This document shows, piece by piece, positions 1 to 5,323 of a stretch of DNA of 7,380 nt. The notes beneath the pieces are model-generated. The model did not search any database and was not told the DNA's origin. It was given only the letters and a program-made list of their open reading frames with translations. Origin of the DNA: Bacillota bacterium (GTDB lineage: Bacteria; Bacillota_E; RBS10-35; JAJYVN01). The DNA lies in contig JAJZWQ010000149.1 in the NCBI GenBank assembly GCA_021846605.1, positions 1-7,380 on the forward strand, written 5' to 3'. The position numbers were made by a program, and so were the translations under genes. Numbering within the stretch: the first letter of the stretch is position 1; each line of letters begins with the position of its first letter.

Positions 1-394
1 GACCTCGATGTAGGCGCGGAAGCGTCGGAGGTGCTCCTGAGACTCCTGGGTCTCGGGGTGTAGCTCGTCCAACGGCTTGGAGCAATGGGTCGGGACCGTC
101 TTTGCGGATCGCCTCACTCCAGTGCCTGGCCCATGCCTCCGCCTCGGCCGTGTGTTCACCGAAGACGGCGTCGGCACAGGCGTGGAGGTGCTCCTCGAAG
201 TGGCGGATGTCCAGGATGTCGACCACCGTCAGACTGCAGGGCAGGCCCAGGGTGCCCCAGCCCTTCTCGATCCAGGGGCCGCCATCGGCCAACAGCACCA
301 CCTCGACCTGGCCACGATGGAAGAACTCCACGCCCCGGTCACTCAGGCGGATGTCCAACTCCTGGCGCAGATACCCGTAGGGTGTGCGGGCCAT
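1..394 (-). pseudogene. ISKra4-like transposase remnant, frameshifted, runs off the left edge
   Basis: Reading the minus strand from the ATG at 394 gives MARTPYGYLRQELD..., then VVLLADGGPWIEK and, after about 20 residues, VVDILDIRHFEEHL and ADAVFGEHTAEAEAWARHW. This layout (DG-x-WI, then LD-x-x-H-x-x-EHL, then an FG...AW helix) is that of the catalytic part of ISKra4-type DDE transposases. Around position 74 the frame is lost: the frame starting at 394 turns to nonsense, while the next frame continues with LDELHPETQES and LRRFRAYIEV, as the family should. One inserted base in a GCCG/TTG context explains this. The expected N-terminal half of about 200 residues is missing. The 395-522 stretch upstream holds only an ATG at 516 with GAGGAG before it; that frame ends near 345 and would join the transposase frame if the run of seven C at 453-459 had one more base. 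No terminal inverted repeat is visible. Family call by eye; ISLre2/UPF0236 is a less likely alternative. Confidence 0.7.
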
Positions 395-522
395 GGCCGT
401 GGGGGCCGGCCGGCGTCCAGCCCCCGGACCGCGCAGACGATAGGCCCCGTCGCCCCCCCACCACCGCCGAGAGCCCGCTGGCGGCGCAGCACACGGTCTT
501 GGGCGGAGGGCGGCATCTCCTC

Positions 523-1371
523 TCAGCGCGGCGGCGGCGGGGGGACCGGTTGGCCGGGCGGGGAGGGCTTCAAGGACGGATCGTCGGCCAGCGGGACCAT
601 TCCCAGGGCGGTCGCGGTCTCGTAGCCCACGACGCCGGTGGCGAGGATGCCGTTGGCCGTCTGGAAGGCCTTGACGGCCTCCACCCAGCGGCCCGTGTAC
701 ACGCCGGTCGGCTGGCCCAGGGCGGGATCGAGCGCGGCCAGCCGCTGCTGCAACTGGATGACGTCAGAGCCGAGCAGCGTCGGCACGATCACGCGGCGGA
801 CCTCGCCGAAGCGGGGCACCGGCGTGCCGCGGATGTCGACGGGGGTACCCACCTGAACCAGGCTATACAGTTGCACGACGTCGCGATTCAGCATCCGGAC
901 GCAGCCGTGGGAGGCCCGCGAGCCGACGGACCCCGGATTGTTGGTGCCGTGGATGCCGTAGGTGCCCCAGGGGATGCTCATCTGCATCCAGCGGGCACCG
1001 AAGGCCCCGCCCCACACCGCCTTGGCCTGGATGTCCCAGTGCCCGATGGGCGTTGGGGTACCGGGGGTGCCCACCGCCACGGGCCAGGAGCGCACGATCG
1101 CGCCGTCGGCGAACACATACAGGCGGCGGGACAGGGCGTCGATGACGATCTGCAGGTGCTTGCCCGTCAGGTCCACCGGTTGGGCCGGCGCCGCGGGCGG
1201 CGTCGGCTCCAGCGCCTGGCCGGTGAGGACCAGGCCCAGAAGGCCCAACGCGGGCACGCCCCGCGTGCTGCTGCACCCCAGCGCGGGACGCTGCAGCCCC
1301 AGCACGGCCACCACCCACAGGACGGCCGTCACCAAGAGCACGGGGAGCATCCAGCGATCACCCGCGCGCAC
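523..1371 (-). CDS. L,D-transpeptidase (YkuD domain) with C-terminal peptidoglycan-binding domain
   Basis: This is a cell-wall enzyme that forms 3-3 (L,D) crosslinks, or attaches proteins, in peptidoglycan outside the membrane. Numbering from the GTG at 1371 (282 residues): membrane segment or signal anchor about 8-25, a second hydrophobic stretch 40-54, a Pro-rich linker 55-66, YkuD domain about 70-181 and a PG_binding_1 domain about 199-258 (DVIQLQQRLAALD ... AVKAFQTANGI ... TATALGM), then a Pro-rich tail. The active site is clear: HGTNNPG at 141-147 and SHGCVRM with Cys157 and His155. ALGC at 30-33 after the hydrophobic segment is a poor lipobox, so lipidation is possible but unlikely. The longest frame starts at an ATG at 1425, but GGAGGG at 1378-1383 sits 6 bases before the GTG at 1371 and directly against the ATG at 1377, so 1371 is preferred. 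The gene lies after a probable terminator and is therefore probably its own unit. Confidence 0.93.
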   Translation of the reverse strand: MRAGDRWMLPVLLVTAVLWVVAVLGLQRPALGCSSTRGVPALGLLGLVLTGQALEPTPPAAPAQPVDLTGKHLQIVIDALSRRLYVFADGAIVRSWPVAVGTPGTPTPIGHWDIQAKAVWGGAFGARWMQMSIPWGTYGIHGTNNPGSVGSRASHGCVRMLNRDVVQLYSLVQVGTPVDIRGTPVPRFGEVRRVIVPTLLGSDVIQLQQRLAALDPALGQPTGVYTGRWVEAVKAFQTANGILATGVVGYETATALGMVPLADDPSLKPSPPGQPVPPPPPR

Positions 1372-1430
1372 GTGCATCCCTCCGGAGCGGTTCGCCCCAG
1401 AGTACGTGGCAAGCCCGGACGGCATGCCGG

Positions 1431-1464
1431 GACGGGGCGCCGGCGCGACGGCCGCCGCCCCGTC
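1431..1464 (-). repeat. GC-rich hairpin upstream of the L,D-transpeptidase gene
   Basis: The arms GACGGGGCG (1431-1439) and CGCCCCGTC (1456-1464) are perfectly complementary. Inside them, after one G/G mismatch in the transcript, four more pairs form (1441-1444 with 1451-1454), leaving a 6-base loop at 1445-1450. A 10-base palindrome, CGGCATGCCG, follows at 1420-1429. There is no T run after the stem, so this is not a standard terminator. It would lie in the 5' leader of the transpeptidase gene or act at the DNA level. Function unknown; GC-rich sequence makes such stems more likely by chance. Confidence 0.5.
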
Positions 1465-1473
1465 GGGCGAGAG

Positions 1474-1644
1474 CTAGAAAAAGTCGACCCACAGGAGCGT
1501 GGGGTCCGGCAGCGTGGACAGCGGGTCCTCACCCGCGGTGTGCGCTGTCACCGGGTCGTCGGCGGCGGGTTGCACCTCCGGCGCCGGCGTGGGCGGTTGG
1601 GGATCGGGCGTGGCGGGCGCCCCGGGCTCCGGCTCGGGTGGCAT
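1474..1644 (-). CDS. Small proline-rich acidic protein, 56 residues, unrecognised
   Basis: I do not recognise this protein. It starts at an ATG at 1644 and stops with TAG at 1474. The first about 28 residues are almost all Pro, Ala, Glu, Thr and Gln (MPPEPEPGAPATPDPQ...), the middle is acidic, and the end is hydrophobic and aromatic (LLWVDFF). There is no signal peptide, membrane helix or cysteine, so it looks unstructured with a short C-terminal docking-like tail. The case for a real gene is the ribosome binding site: GGAGGTGA at 1652-1659 is the longest match to the 16S anti-Shine-Dalgarno in this window. It begins 52 bases after the rnhB stop, on the same strand, and could be the last gene of that operon. 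Its final codons overlap a hairpin plus T tract. No other reading frame here looks better. Conservation is untested. Confidence 0.6.
   Translation of the reverse strand: MPPEPEPGAPATPDPQPPTPAPEVQPAADDPVTAHTAGEDPLSTLPDPTLLWVDFF
1478..1506 (-). terminator. Probable intrinsic terminator at the end of the operon
   Basis: In the minus-strand transcript GACCCCAC (1506-1499), a 6-base loop and GTGGGTC (1492-1486) form a 7-bp stem with one bulged C. Three bases later comes TTTTT (1482-1478), the only clear T run I see in the intergenic stretches of this GC-rich window. Hairpin then T run in the direction of the operon fits Rho-independent termination after rnhB and the small ORF. The stem is short, so efficiency may be moderate. 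It lies inside the last codons of the 56-residue ORF. Confidence 0.5.
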
Positions 1645-1651
1645 GGCAGGG

Positions 1652-1659
1652 TCACCTCC
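1652..1659 (-). promoter_or_regulatory. Strong Shine-Dalgarno of the small ORF
   Basis: GGAGGTGA is an 8-base match to the complement of the 16S rRNA 3' end, with 7 bases between it and the ATG at 1644. Most other genes here have weaker, G-run type sites, so this one decides that the small ORF should be annotated. Confidence 0.65.
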
Positions 1660-1696
1660 GCCCGCCTAGCATGCCCAGTGGCGCGCTCCACCCGCG

Positions 1697-2446
1697 TTAC
1701 AGCAGCCGAAAGGAGCGGCGGTGTTCGGCACACGGGCCCAGCCGGGCCAGGGCGGCGCGGTGGTCGGCCGTCGGATAGCCCTTGTGGGTGGCGAAGCCGT
1801 ATCCGGGATACAGGGCGTCCAGACGACGCATGTGCGCGTCGCGGTGCACCTTGGCGAGCACGGAGGCCGCGGCGATGCTCAGGGCGAGGCCGTCCCCTCC
1901 GACCAGGGCCGTCTGGGCCCAGGGCAGGCGGGGATTGCGGACGCCGTCGCACAGGACGTGCTGCGGGGGCGGGTCCAGGGCGGCCAGGGCCCGCCGCATG
2001 GCCTCGAAGCTGGCCTGCGCGATGTTGAGGGCGTCGATCTCCGCGACGGGGATCTCCGCCACCGACCAGGCGAGCGCGGCCTCCTGAATACGGGGGACCA
2101 ACTGTTCGCGCGCCGCGGGCGCCAGGCGCTTGCTGTCGTCACATCCGGCCAGGAGGTCGGCGGGCAGGTCGGGGGGCAACACGACGGCGGCGGCGACGAC
2201 GGGTCCGGCGAGCGGTCCGCGCCCGACCTCGTCCGTTCCGGCGACCCAGTGCAGGCCCCGCGCCCACAGGCGCTGCTCGAAGAGGAGGCTTGGCCCGCGC
2301 CGACCCGCCCGCGGTGCCCCCACCCCGCTCCCCCCCGCTCTCAGCGCAGCGTCCGCCCGGCGACGGCGGCGCGCCCTCCAGCTTCTCGACCGTCGCGCCA
2401 TTCCCCTGGCGGCCCCGGCCCCGCCTCCCGCCGCCCGGGGCATCAT
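1697..2446 (-). CDS. rnhB: Ribonuclease HII
   Basis: RNase HII cuts the RNA strand of RNA/DNA hybrids and starts removal of single ribonucleotides from DNA. From the ATG at 2446 the protein has 249 residues. The catalytic core begins near residue 54 (LLFEQRLWARGLHWVAGTDE) and shows TDEVGRGPLAGPV with Asp72-Glu73, CDDSKRL 102-108, CDG with Asp167, GGD with Asp185 followed by IAAASVLAKVHRD, and YPGYGFATHKGYPT 213-226: the complete DEDD set. The ATG at 2446 overlaps the TGA stop of ylqF (ATGA), suggesting coupled translation. The frame is open to 2503 inside ylqF, but that start is unlikely. Residues 1-52 are low-complexity Arg/Gly/Ala, so a later start is possible: ATG at 2404, or GTG near 2323 behind a G-rich stretch. 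Confidence 0.95.
   Translation of the reverse strand: MMPRAAGGGAGAARGMARRSRSWRARRRRRADAALRAGGSGVGAPRAGRRGPSLLFEQRLWARGLHWVAGTDEVGRGPLAGPVVAAAVVLPPDLPADLLAGCDDSKRLAPAAREQLVPRIQEAALAWSVAEIPVAEIDALNIAQASFEAMRRALAALDPPPQHVLCDGVRNPRLPWAQTALVGGDGLALSIAAASVLAKVHRDAHMRRLDALYPGYGFATHKGYPTADHRAALARLGPCAEHRRSFRLL
2304..2336 (-). repeat. Potential G-quadruplex motif in the rnhB 5' coding region
   Basis: On the minus (coding) strand five G runs of 7, 4, 5, 3 and 3 bases are separated by loops of 3, 1, 6 and 1 bases, satisfying the usual G3+N1-7 rule. The plus strand shows the corresponding C runs at 2330-2336, 2323-2326, 2317-2321, 2308-2310 and 2304-2306. The motif lies in the poorly conserved N-terminal stretch of rnhB and covers a candidate internal GTG start. 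Such motifs are frequent by chance at this GC content. Confidence 0.45.
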
Positions 2447-3267
2447 TGGGACGGGGCGGGCGGTTCTTCGAGCGTCACGCACCCCAAGAGGCCCTGGCGC
2501 CACTCGCTGCGCAGAACCTGGGCGGCGGCCGCCGGGCGCGGGGCGCCGCCCGGTCCCAGCAGGCCGCGGGCCTGCGCGATGCCGACCAGCAGTTCCGGGC
2601 CGGGACCGGTTTCATCGATGCCAAAGCGGGCCTCCAGGCTGCGCGGGACGCGTTGCGCGATCCAGGCGGCGAGTTCGGCCCCGGCCGCCTCATCGTCCAC
2701 GGCCCCTGGCGGCAGGGCCTCCACCGTCCACAGCCGCCAGGAGGCCGGCCAACTGCCCAGCCGTGGGGCGAGGACCCCGGGGAGGTCCAGGAGGTGACCC
2801 CCGCCGGGCAGCCCGAACCACTGACGCCCGCGTGTGACGCCGGCGCGCGCGCCGACATGGGCGCGGCGTTCGCCGAGGACGTGGTTGAGCAGCGTACTCT
2901 TGCCGCTGTTGGGCACCCCGGCGACGACCGCGCGGTACCCGCCGGGGGGCCGGCGGGTGGAGGAGAGCGCGCGGGCGGTGGCCGCCTCCAGGAGCCCGCG
3001 ACCGCCCCAGGGCATCCCCTGGAGCGAGACGGCCACAGTGACGACCTCGCGCTCAAGATGCGCGACCCAGCGGCGTGTGGCGTCCTCCTCGGCGCGGTCG
3101 GCGTGCGTCAGCACCAGGACCCGCGGCCGCTCGCCGCACAGCCGCGCCAGGCGCGGGTTGCGGCTGGCGCGCGGGCAGCGCGCGTCGGCCACCTCCCACA
3201 CCACGTCGACGTCGCGGACCACGGTCGCCAGTTCCCGCTCGGTGCGGGCCATGTGGCCGGAGAGCAC
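2443..3267 (-). CDS. ylqF: Ribosome biogenesis GTPase YlqF/RbgA (circularly permuted GTPase)
   Basis: RbgA acts late in 50S subunit assembly, helping install proteins such as L16; its GTPase is stimulated by the pre-ribosome. With the GTG at 3267 the protein has 274 residues. Motifs appear in permuted order: SGHMARTEREL (His5 equals the catalytic histidine of B. subtilis RbgA), VADARCPRASRNP 26-38, G4 as THAD 54-57, G1 GVPNSGKST 117-125, G2 around Thr145 (GVTRGRQW), G3 DLPG 161-164, and the RNA-binding C-terminal domain (LEARFGIDE, AQARGLLGPGG, LRSEWRQGLLGCVTLEEP). The frame is open to a GTG at 3336, but that codon lies within a strong hairpin, whereas AGGGG stands 8 bases before the GTG at 3267 and gives the family-like N terminus. 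The usual FPGHM is LSGHM, and the G4 motif is unusual (NKxD expected). Its stop overlaps the rnhB start. Confidence 0.94.
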   Translation of the reverse strand: MLSGHMARTERELATVVRDVDVVWEVADARCPRASRNPRLARLCGERPRVLVLTHADRAEEDATRRWVAHLEREVVTVAVSLQGMPWGGRGLLEAATARALSSTRRPPGGYRAVVAGVPNSGKSTLLNHVLGERRAHVGARAGVTRGRQWFGLPGGGHLLDLPGVLAPRLGSWPASWRLWTVEALPPGAVDDEAAGAELAAWIAQRVPRSLEARFGIDETGPGPELLVGIAQARGLLGPGGAPRPAAAAQVLRSEWRQGLLGCVTLEEPPAPSQ

Positions 3268-3311
3268 ACCCGTTTCCCCTGGACCTGGCATCGGCGCCGC
3301 CCCCATCGCCA

Positions 3312-3346
3312 GCAGGGGCCCGCGCGCCGAGCGCACGGACCCCTGC
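3312..3346 (-). repeat. 16-bp RNA hairpin between rplS and ylqF
   Basis: In the minus-strand transcript 16 bases (3346-3331) pair without interruption with 16 bases (3327-3312) across a UCG loop. Fourteen pairs are Watson-Crick and two are G-U. In a plus-strand transcript those two become C-A mismatches, which suggests selection as RNA in the operon's direction. It starts 22 bases after the rplS stop and ends 44 bases before the ylqF GTG. There is no T run after it, so it is more likely an mRNA 3'-end stabiliser, processing site or attenuator than an intrinsic terminator. Confidence 0.7.
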
Positions 3347-3368
3347 GGTCTGTCGCCCAGTCTTCCCC

Positions 3369-3716
3369 CTAGGACTCCCGGCGGCGCTCGCGGATGCGGG
3401 CAGACTTCCCGCTCAGCGCGCGCAGGTAATACAGCTTGGCCCGGCGCACCCGTCCCCGGCGGACGACCTCCAGGCGGTCGATCCGGGGAGAGTGAAGCGG
3501 GAAGGTGCGCTCCACCCCGACACCCGACGCCACACGCCGCACTGTGAAGGTCTCGCTGACGCCCGCACCCTGGCGGGCGATCACGGTGCCCTCAAAGGCC
3601 TGCACCCGCTCGCGCCCGCCCTCGCTGATGATGGCGTGCACGCGCACCGTGTCGCCCGGGCGAAAGCTCGGTCGCTCCTTCATCTGTTCCTGCCCGATCG
3701 CAGCAATCAGGTCCAT
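3369..3716 (-). CDS. rplS: 50S ribosomal protein L19
   Basis: L19 sits at the 30S-50S interface of the ribosome. The protein has 115 residues, the usual length. It shows the full family pattern: [14 protein letters not shown] at the start, [16 protein letters not shown] 18-33, [16 protein letters not shown] 37-52, [20 protein letters not shown] 55-74 with HSPRID following, and [15 protein letters not shown] with a basic tail ending in IRERRRES. The ATG at 3716 gives the family N terminus; the next ATG (residue 12) would cut off the conserved IxxIxxEQ helix. AGGGGG lies about 11 bases upstream. The gene lies 42 bases after trmD, and an extended -10 box sits in that gap. Confidence 0.98.
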   Translation of the reverse strand: MDLIAAIGQEQMKERPSFRPGDTVRVHAIISEGGRERVQAFEGTVIARQGAGVSETFTVRRVASGVGVERTFPLHSPRIDRLEVVRRGRVRRAKLYYLRALSGKSARIRERRRES

Positions 3717-3747
3717 CTTCGTCGGCGCCCCCTGTTCAATCCGCGAA

Positions 3748-3756
3748 AGTATAGCA
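3748..3756 (-). promoter_or_regulatory. Candidate extended -10 promoter for rplS
   Basis: TGCTATACT on the minus strand contains TG-N plus TATACT, one base from the TATAAT consensus. It is in an AT-rich patch that stands out from its surroundings and begins 2 bases after the trmD stop. No -35 box is present at 17 bases (GC-rich trmD end), which is acceptable for extended -10 promoters. Transcription would begin near 3741, leaving a leader of about 25 bases before rplS. Sigma-A type is inferred. Confidence 0.4.
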
Positions 3757-3758
3757 CA

Positions 3759-4484
3759 TCAATCCATGTCGGCCGCCGCCGACAGCGCGGCGCGGTCCGC
3801 GGCGCTCAGCGGCAGGGCGTCCAGCAGATCAGGCCTGCGCGCCGCCGTTCGGCGCAGGGCCTGCACCCGGCGCCAGGCGGCAATGCGGGCGTGGTCCCCG
3901 CTCAGCAGCACCTCCGGTACCGACAGACCGCGGAACTCCCGCGGCCGCGTGTATTGCGGCCCCTCCAACAACCCGGTGGCGAAGCTGTCGGCCGCCGCCG
4001 CACCATCGGCCAGCACCCCCGGCAACAGCCGCACGACGGTGTCGATGAGCACCATCGCCGGCAACTCTCCCCCGGTCAGCACGTAGTCCCCAATCGAGAC
4101 CTCCAGGGGGCGGTACATGTCCAGGATGCGCTCGTCCACACCCTCATACCGCCCGCAGAGCAGGGTCAGCGCCGGCCGTGCCGCCAACTCCCCGGCCAGG
4201 GACTGCGTCAGGAGGCGTCCCTGGGGGCTCAACAGCAGCAGGGGCCCCGCCCCCTCCGCCCGTAGCGCGTCCACGGCGGCGGCGATCGGTTCCGGCTTGA
4301 GCACCATCCCCGGCCCGCCCCCGAAGGCGTAGTCGTCGGTGATGCGGTGCGGACCGGGTGCCCACTGCCGCAGGTCGTGCACGTGCAGGCTGCAGGCGCC
4401 GCTGGCCTGGGCCTTGCGCACCATCCCCTCGGAGAAGGGGCCGGCGAACATGCCCGGAAACAGCGTCAGCACGTCCAGCCGCAC
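3759..4484 (-). CDS. trmD: tRNA (guanine-37-N1)-methyltransferase TrmD
   Basis: TrmD makes m1G37 next to the anticodon of tRNAs that read CNN, UGG-type and related codons, preventing +1 frameshifting; S-adenosylmethionine is the donor. The protein has 241 residues. It shows [34 protein letters not shown] 46-66, LLLSPQGR 83-90, the trefoil-knot AdoMet loop [12 protein letters not shown] 109-120 and [15 protein letters not shown] 130-144, then Arg152 and Asp166 matching the catalytic Arg154 and Asp169 of E. coli, and [11 protein letters not shown] 171-181 with [13 protein letters not shown]. The start is a GTG at 4484, 3 bases after the rimM stop, with a run of seven G about 6 bases upstream. 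The HRITDD segment replaces the more common HRxVDD. Likely translationally coupled to rimM. Confidence 0.98.
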   Translation of the reverse strand: MRLDVLTLFPGMFAGPFSEGMVRKAQASGACSLHVHDLRQWAPGPHRITDDYAFGGGPGMVLKPEPIAAAVDALRAEGAGPLLLLSPQGRLLTQSLAGELAARPALTLLCGRYEGVDERILDMYRPLEVSIGDYVLTGGELPAMVLIDTVVRLLPGVLADGAAAADSFATGLLEGPQYTRPREFRGLSVPEVLLSGDHARIAAWRRVQALRRTAARRPDLLDALPLSAADRAALSAAADMD

Positions 4485-4487
4485 GGC

Positions 4488-5009
4488 CTACCCCCCCGCT
4501 CCCTCCTCGTCGTCCACCAGTCCGGGTAGGTCGGTCAGGCGCACCTCGCCCGTCTCGGGAGACAGCGCGGCGACCGCCGCGCGCACCGCGGGAATGAGCG
4601 CCTCCCGCCCATCCGTCCGCCGCACGACGAACACATCGTTGGCGCCGGTCTGCAGCACGCGCTCCAGTCGGCCCAACACGCGACCATCCGCCCTGCGGAC
4701 GGTGAGCCCCACCAACTGGTGGTGGTAATACTCGCCGGGCGCCAACGGCGGCAGATCTGTCGGGCGCACCACCACCAGCCCCCCCTGGAAGGGGAGCGCC
4801 GCCTCCCGGGAGGCGATGTTCCGCGTCGCCACCGACCACCCGCGTCCCGCCCGGACCACCTGCCGCAGGACCGTCCACCGCACCGGGCCGTCGCCCTCCG
4901 GACGGAGGCCCACCGCCCTGCCCGGCCGCAGGCGTTCAGGGAAGTCCGTCTCCGGGACGAAGCGCCAACTGCCGTCCAGTCCGCGCGGGGCGCCCAGCCG
5001 CCCGATCAC
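4488..5009 (-). CDS. rimM: Ribosome maturation factor RimM
   Basis: RimM binds S19 and helps fold the 30S head during 16S rRNA maturation. The protein has 173 residues from the GTG at 5009. The N-terminal RimM domain (about 1-85) opens with MIGRLGAPRGLDGSWRF, has TDFPERL at 21-27 and ends with NIASREAALPFQGG. The PRC-barrel domain (about 92-166) has the hallmark PGEYYHHQLVGL at 91-102 (family: EFY..DLIG), GRVLGRLERVLQTGANDV 109-125 and ALIPAV. The C terminus is acidic (DDEEGAGG). The start is weakly supported: the frame extends 12 codons further to the khpA stop without an ATG, GTG or TTG, and only GGCGG is found 8 bases before the GTG. The neighbourhood with rpsP and trmD is classic. Confidence 0.95.
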   Translation of the reverse strand: MIGRLGAPRGLDGSWRFVPETDFPERLRPGRAVGLRPEGDGPVRWTVLRQVVRAGRGWSVATRNIASREAALPFQGGLVVVRPTDLPPLAPGEYYHHQLVGLTVRRADGRVLGRLERVLQTGANDVFVVRRTDGREALIPAVRAAVAALSPETGEVRLTDLPGLVDDEEGAGG

Positions 5010-5045
5010 GATCAGGTCCGCCGTGCCAGATCCGTCCTCCGCCGT

Positions 5046-5276
5046 CTACTCCACGACCTCCACGACCACGTGCTTGCCCTGCCGGCTGGCCATCGCCTTG
5101 GCGAGGGTCCGGACGGCGGCGATGATGCGACCCTGGCGCCCGATGACCCGCCCCGTGTCATCAGAGGCCACGTGGATCTCGACGATCACCGCGGTCTCAC
5201 CCTCGACCTCCGTCACGCGCACCTCGTCCGGGTGGTCGACGACGCTCTTGCAGAGATACTCCACCAGTTCACGCAT
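5046..5276 (-). CDS. khpA: KH-domain RNA-binding protein KhpA (YlqC)
   Basis: This is a small one-domain KH protein. In Gram-positives KhpA pairs with KhpB/EloR, binds RNA and affects cell elongation and division. The 76-residue protein shows the KH nucleic-acid-binding loop as VIGRQGRII (GxxG at 46-49), with VTEVEGETAVIVEIHVA before it and AVRTLAKAMAS after it. MRELVEYLCKSVVDHPDEV at the start is the family signature. The ATG at 5276 has AAGGGG 8 bases upstream. It follows rpsP by 47 bases; in Bacillus ylqD would come next, but here rimM follows 36 bases later with no room for another gene. Confidence 0.95.
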   Translation of the reverse strand: MRELVEYLCKSVVDHPDEVRVTEVEGETAVIVEIHVASDDTGRVIGRQGRIIAAVRTLAKAMASRQGKHVVVEVVE

Positions 5277-5323
5277 ACGTGATGCCCCTTCCGGGTGCGG
5301 ATGAGAGAATGGGTCACGCCGTC

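Noticed and set aside
534..574. G-quadruplex on the plus strand near the transpeptidase 3' end
   Set aside because: The runs of three or more G are separated by an 11-base loop, outside the usual limit.
863..1318. Minus-strand 151-codon frame within the L,D-transpeptidase
   Set aside because: It is a frame-shifted shadow of the catalytic domain, which is intact in the other frame.
85..2028. Plus-strand open frame of 647 codons
   Set aside because: It lies opposite the L,D-transpeptidase, the small ORF and rnhB, has no recognisable domain and an Arg/Gly/Pro/His-rich composition typical of antisense frames in GC-rich DNA.
3268..3336. 23-residue longer YlqF starting at the GTG at 3336
   Set aside because: The start codon lies inside the stable hairpin and the extension does not resemble the family N terminus; the GTG at 3267 has a better ribosome binding site.
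2290..4265. Long plus-strand open frames opposite ylqF, rplS and trmD
   Set aside because: These are antisense shadows of well-conserved genes; their translations show no domain and are dominated by Arg, Pro, Ala and Gly.
4144..4878. Minus-strand 244-codon frame spanning rimM and trmD
   Set aside because: It is out of frame with both genes, which have complete family motifs; its composition is Gly/Arg/Ala-rich.
5277..5323. Promoter between rpsP and khpA
   Set aside because: The gap is slightly less GC-rich (CCATTCTCTCATCC) but has no convincing -35 or -10 pair.
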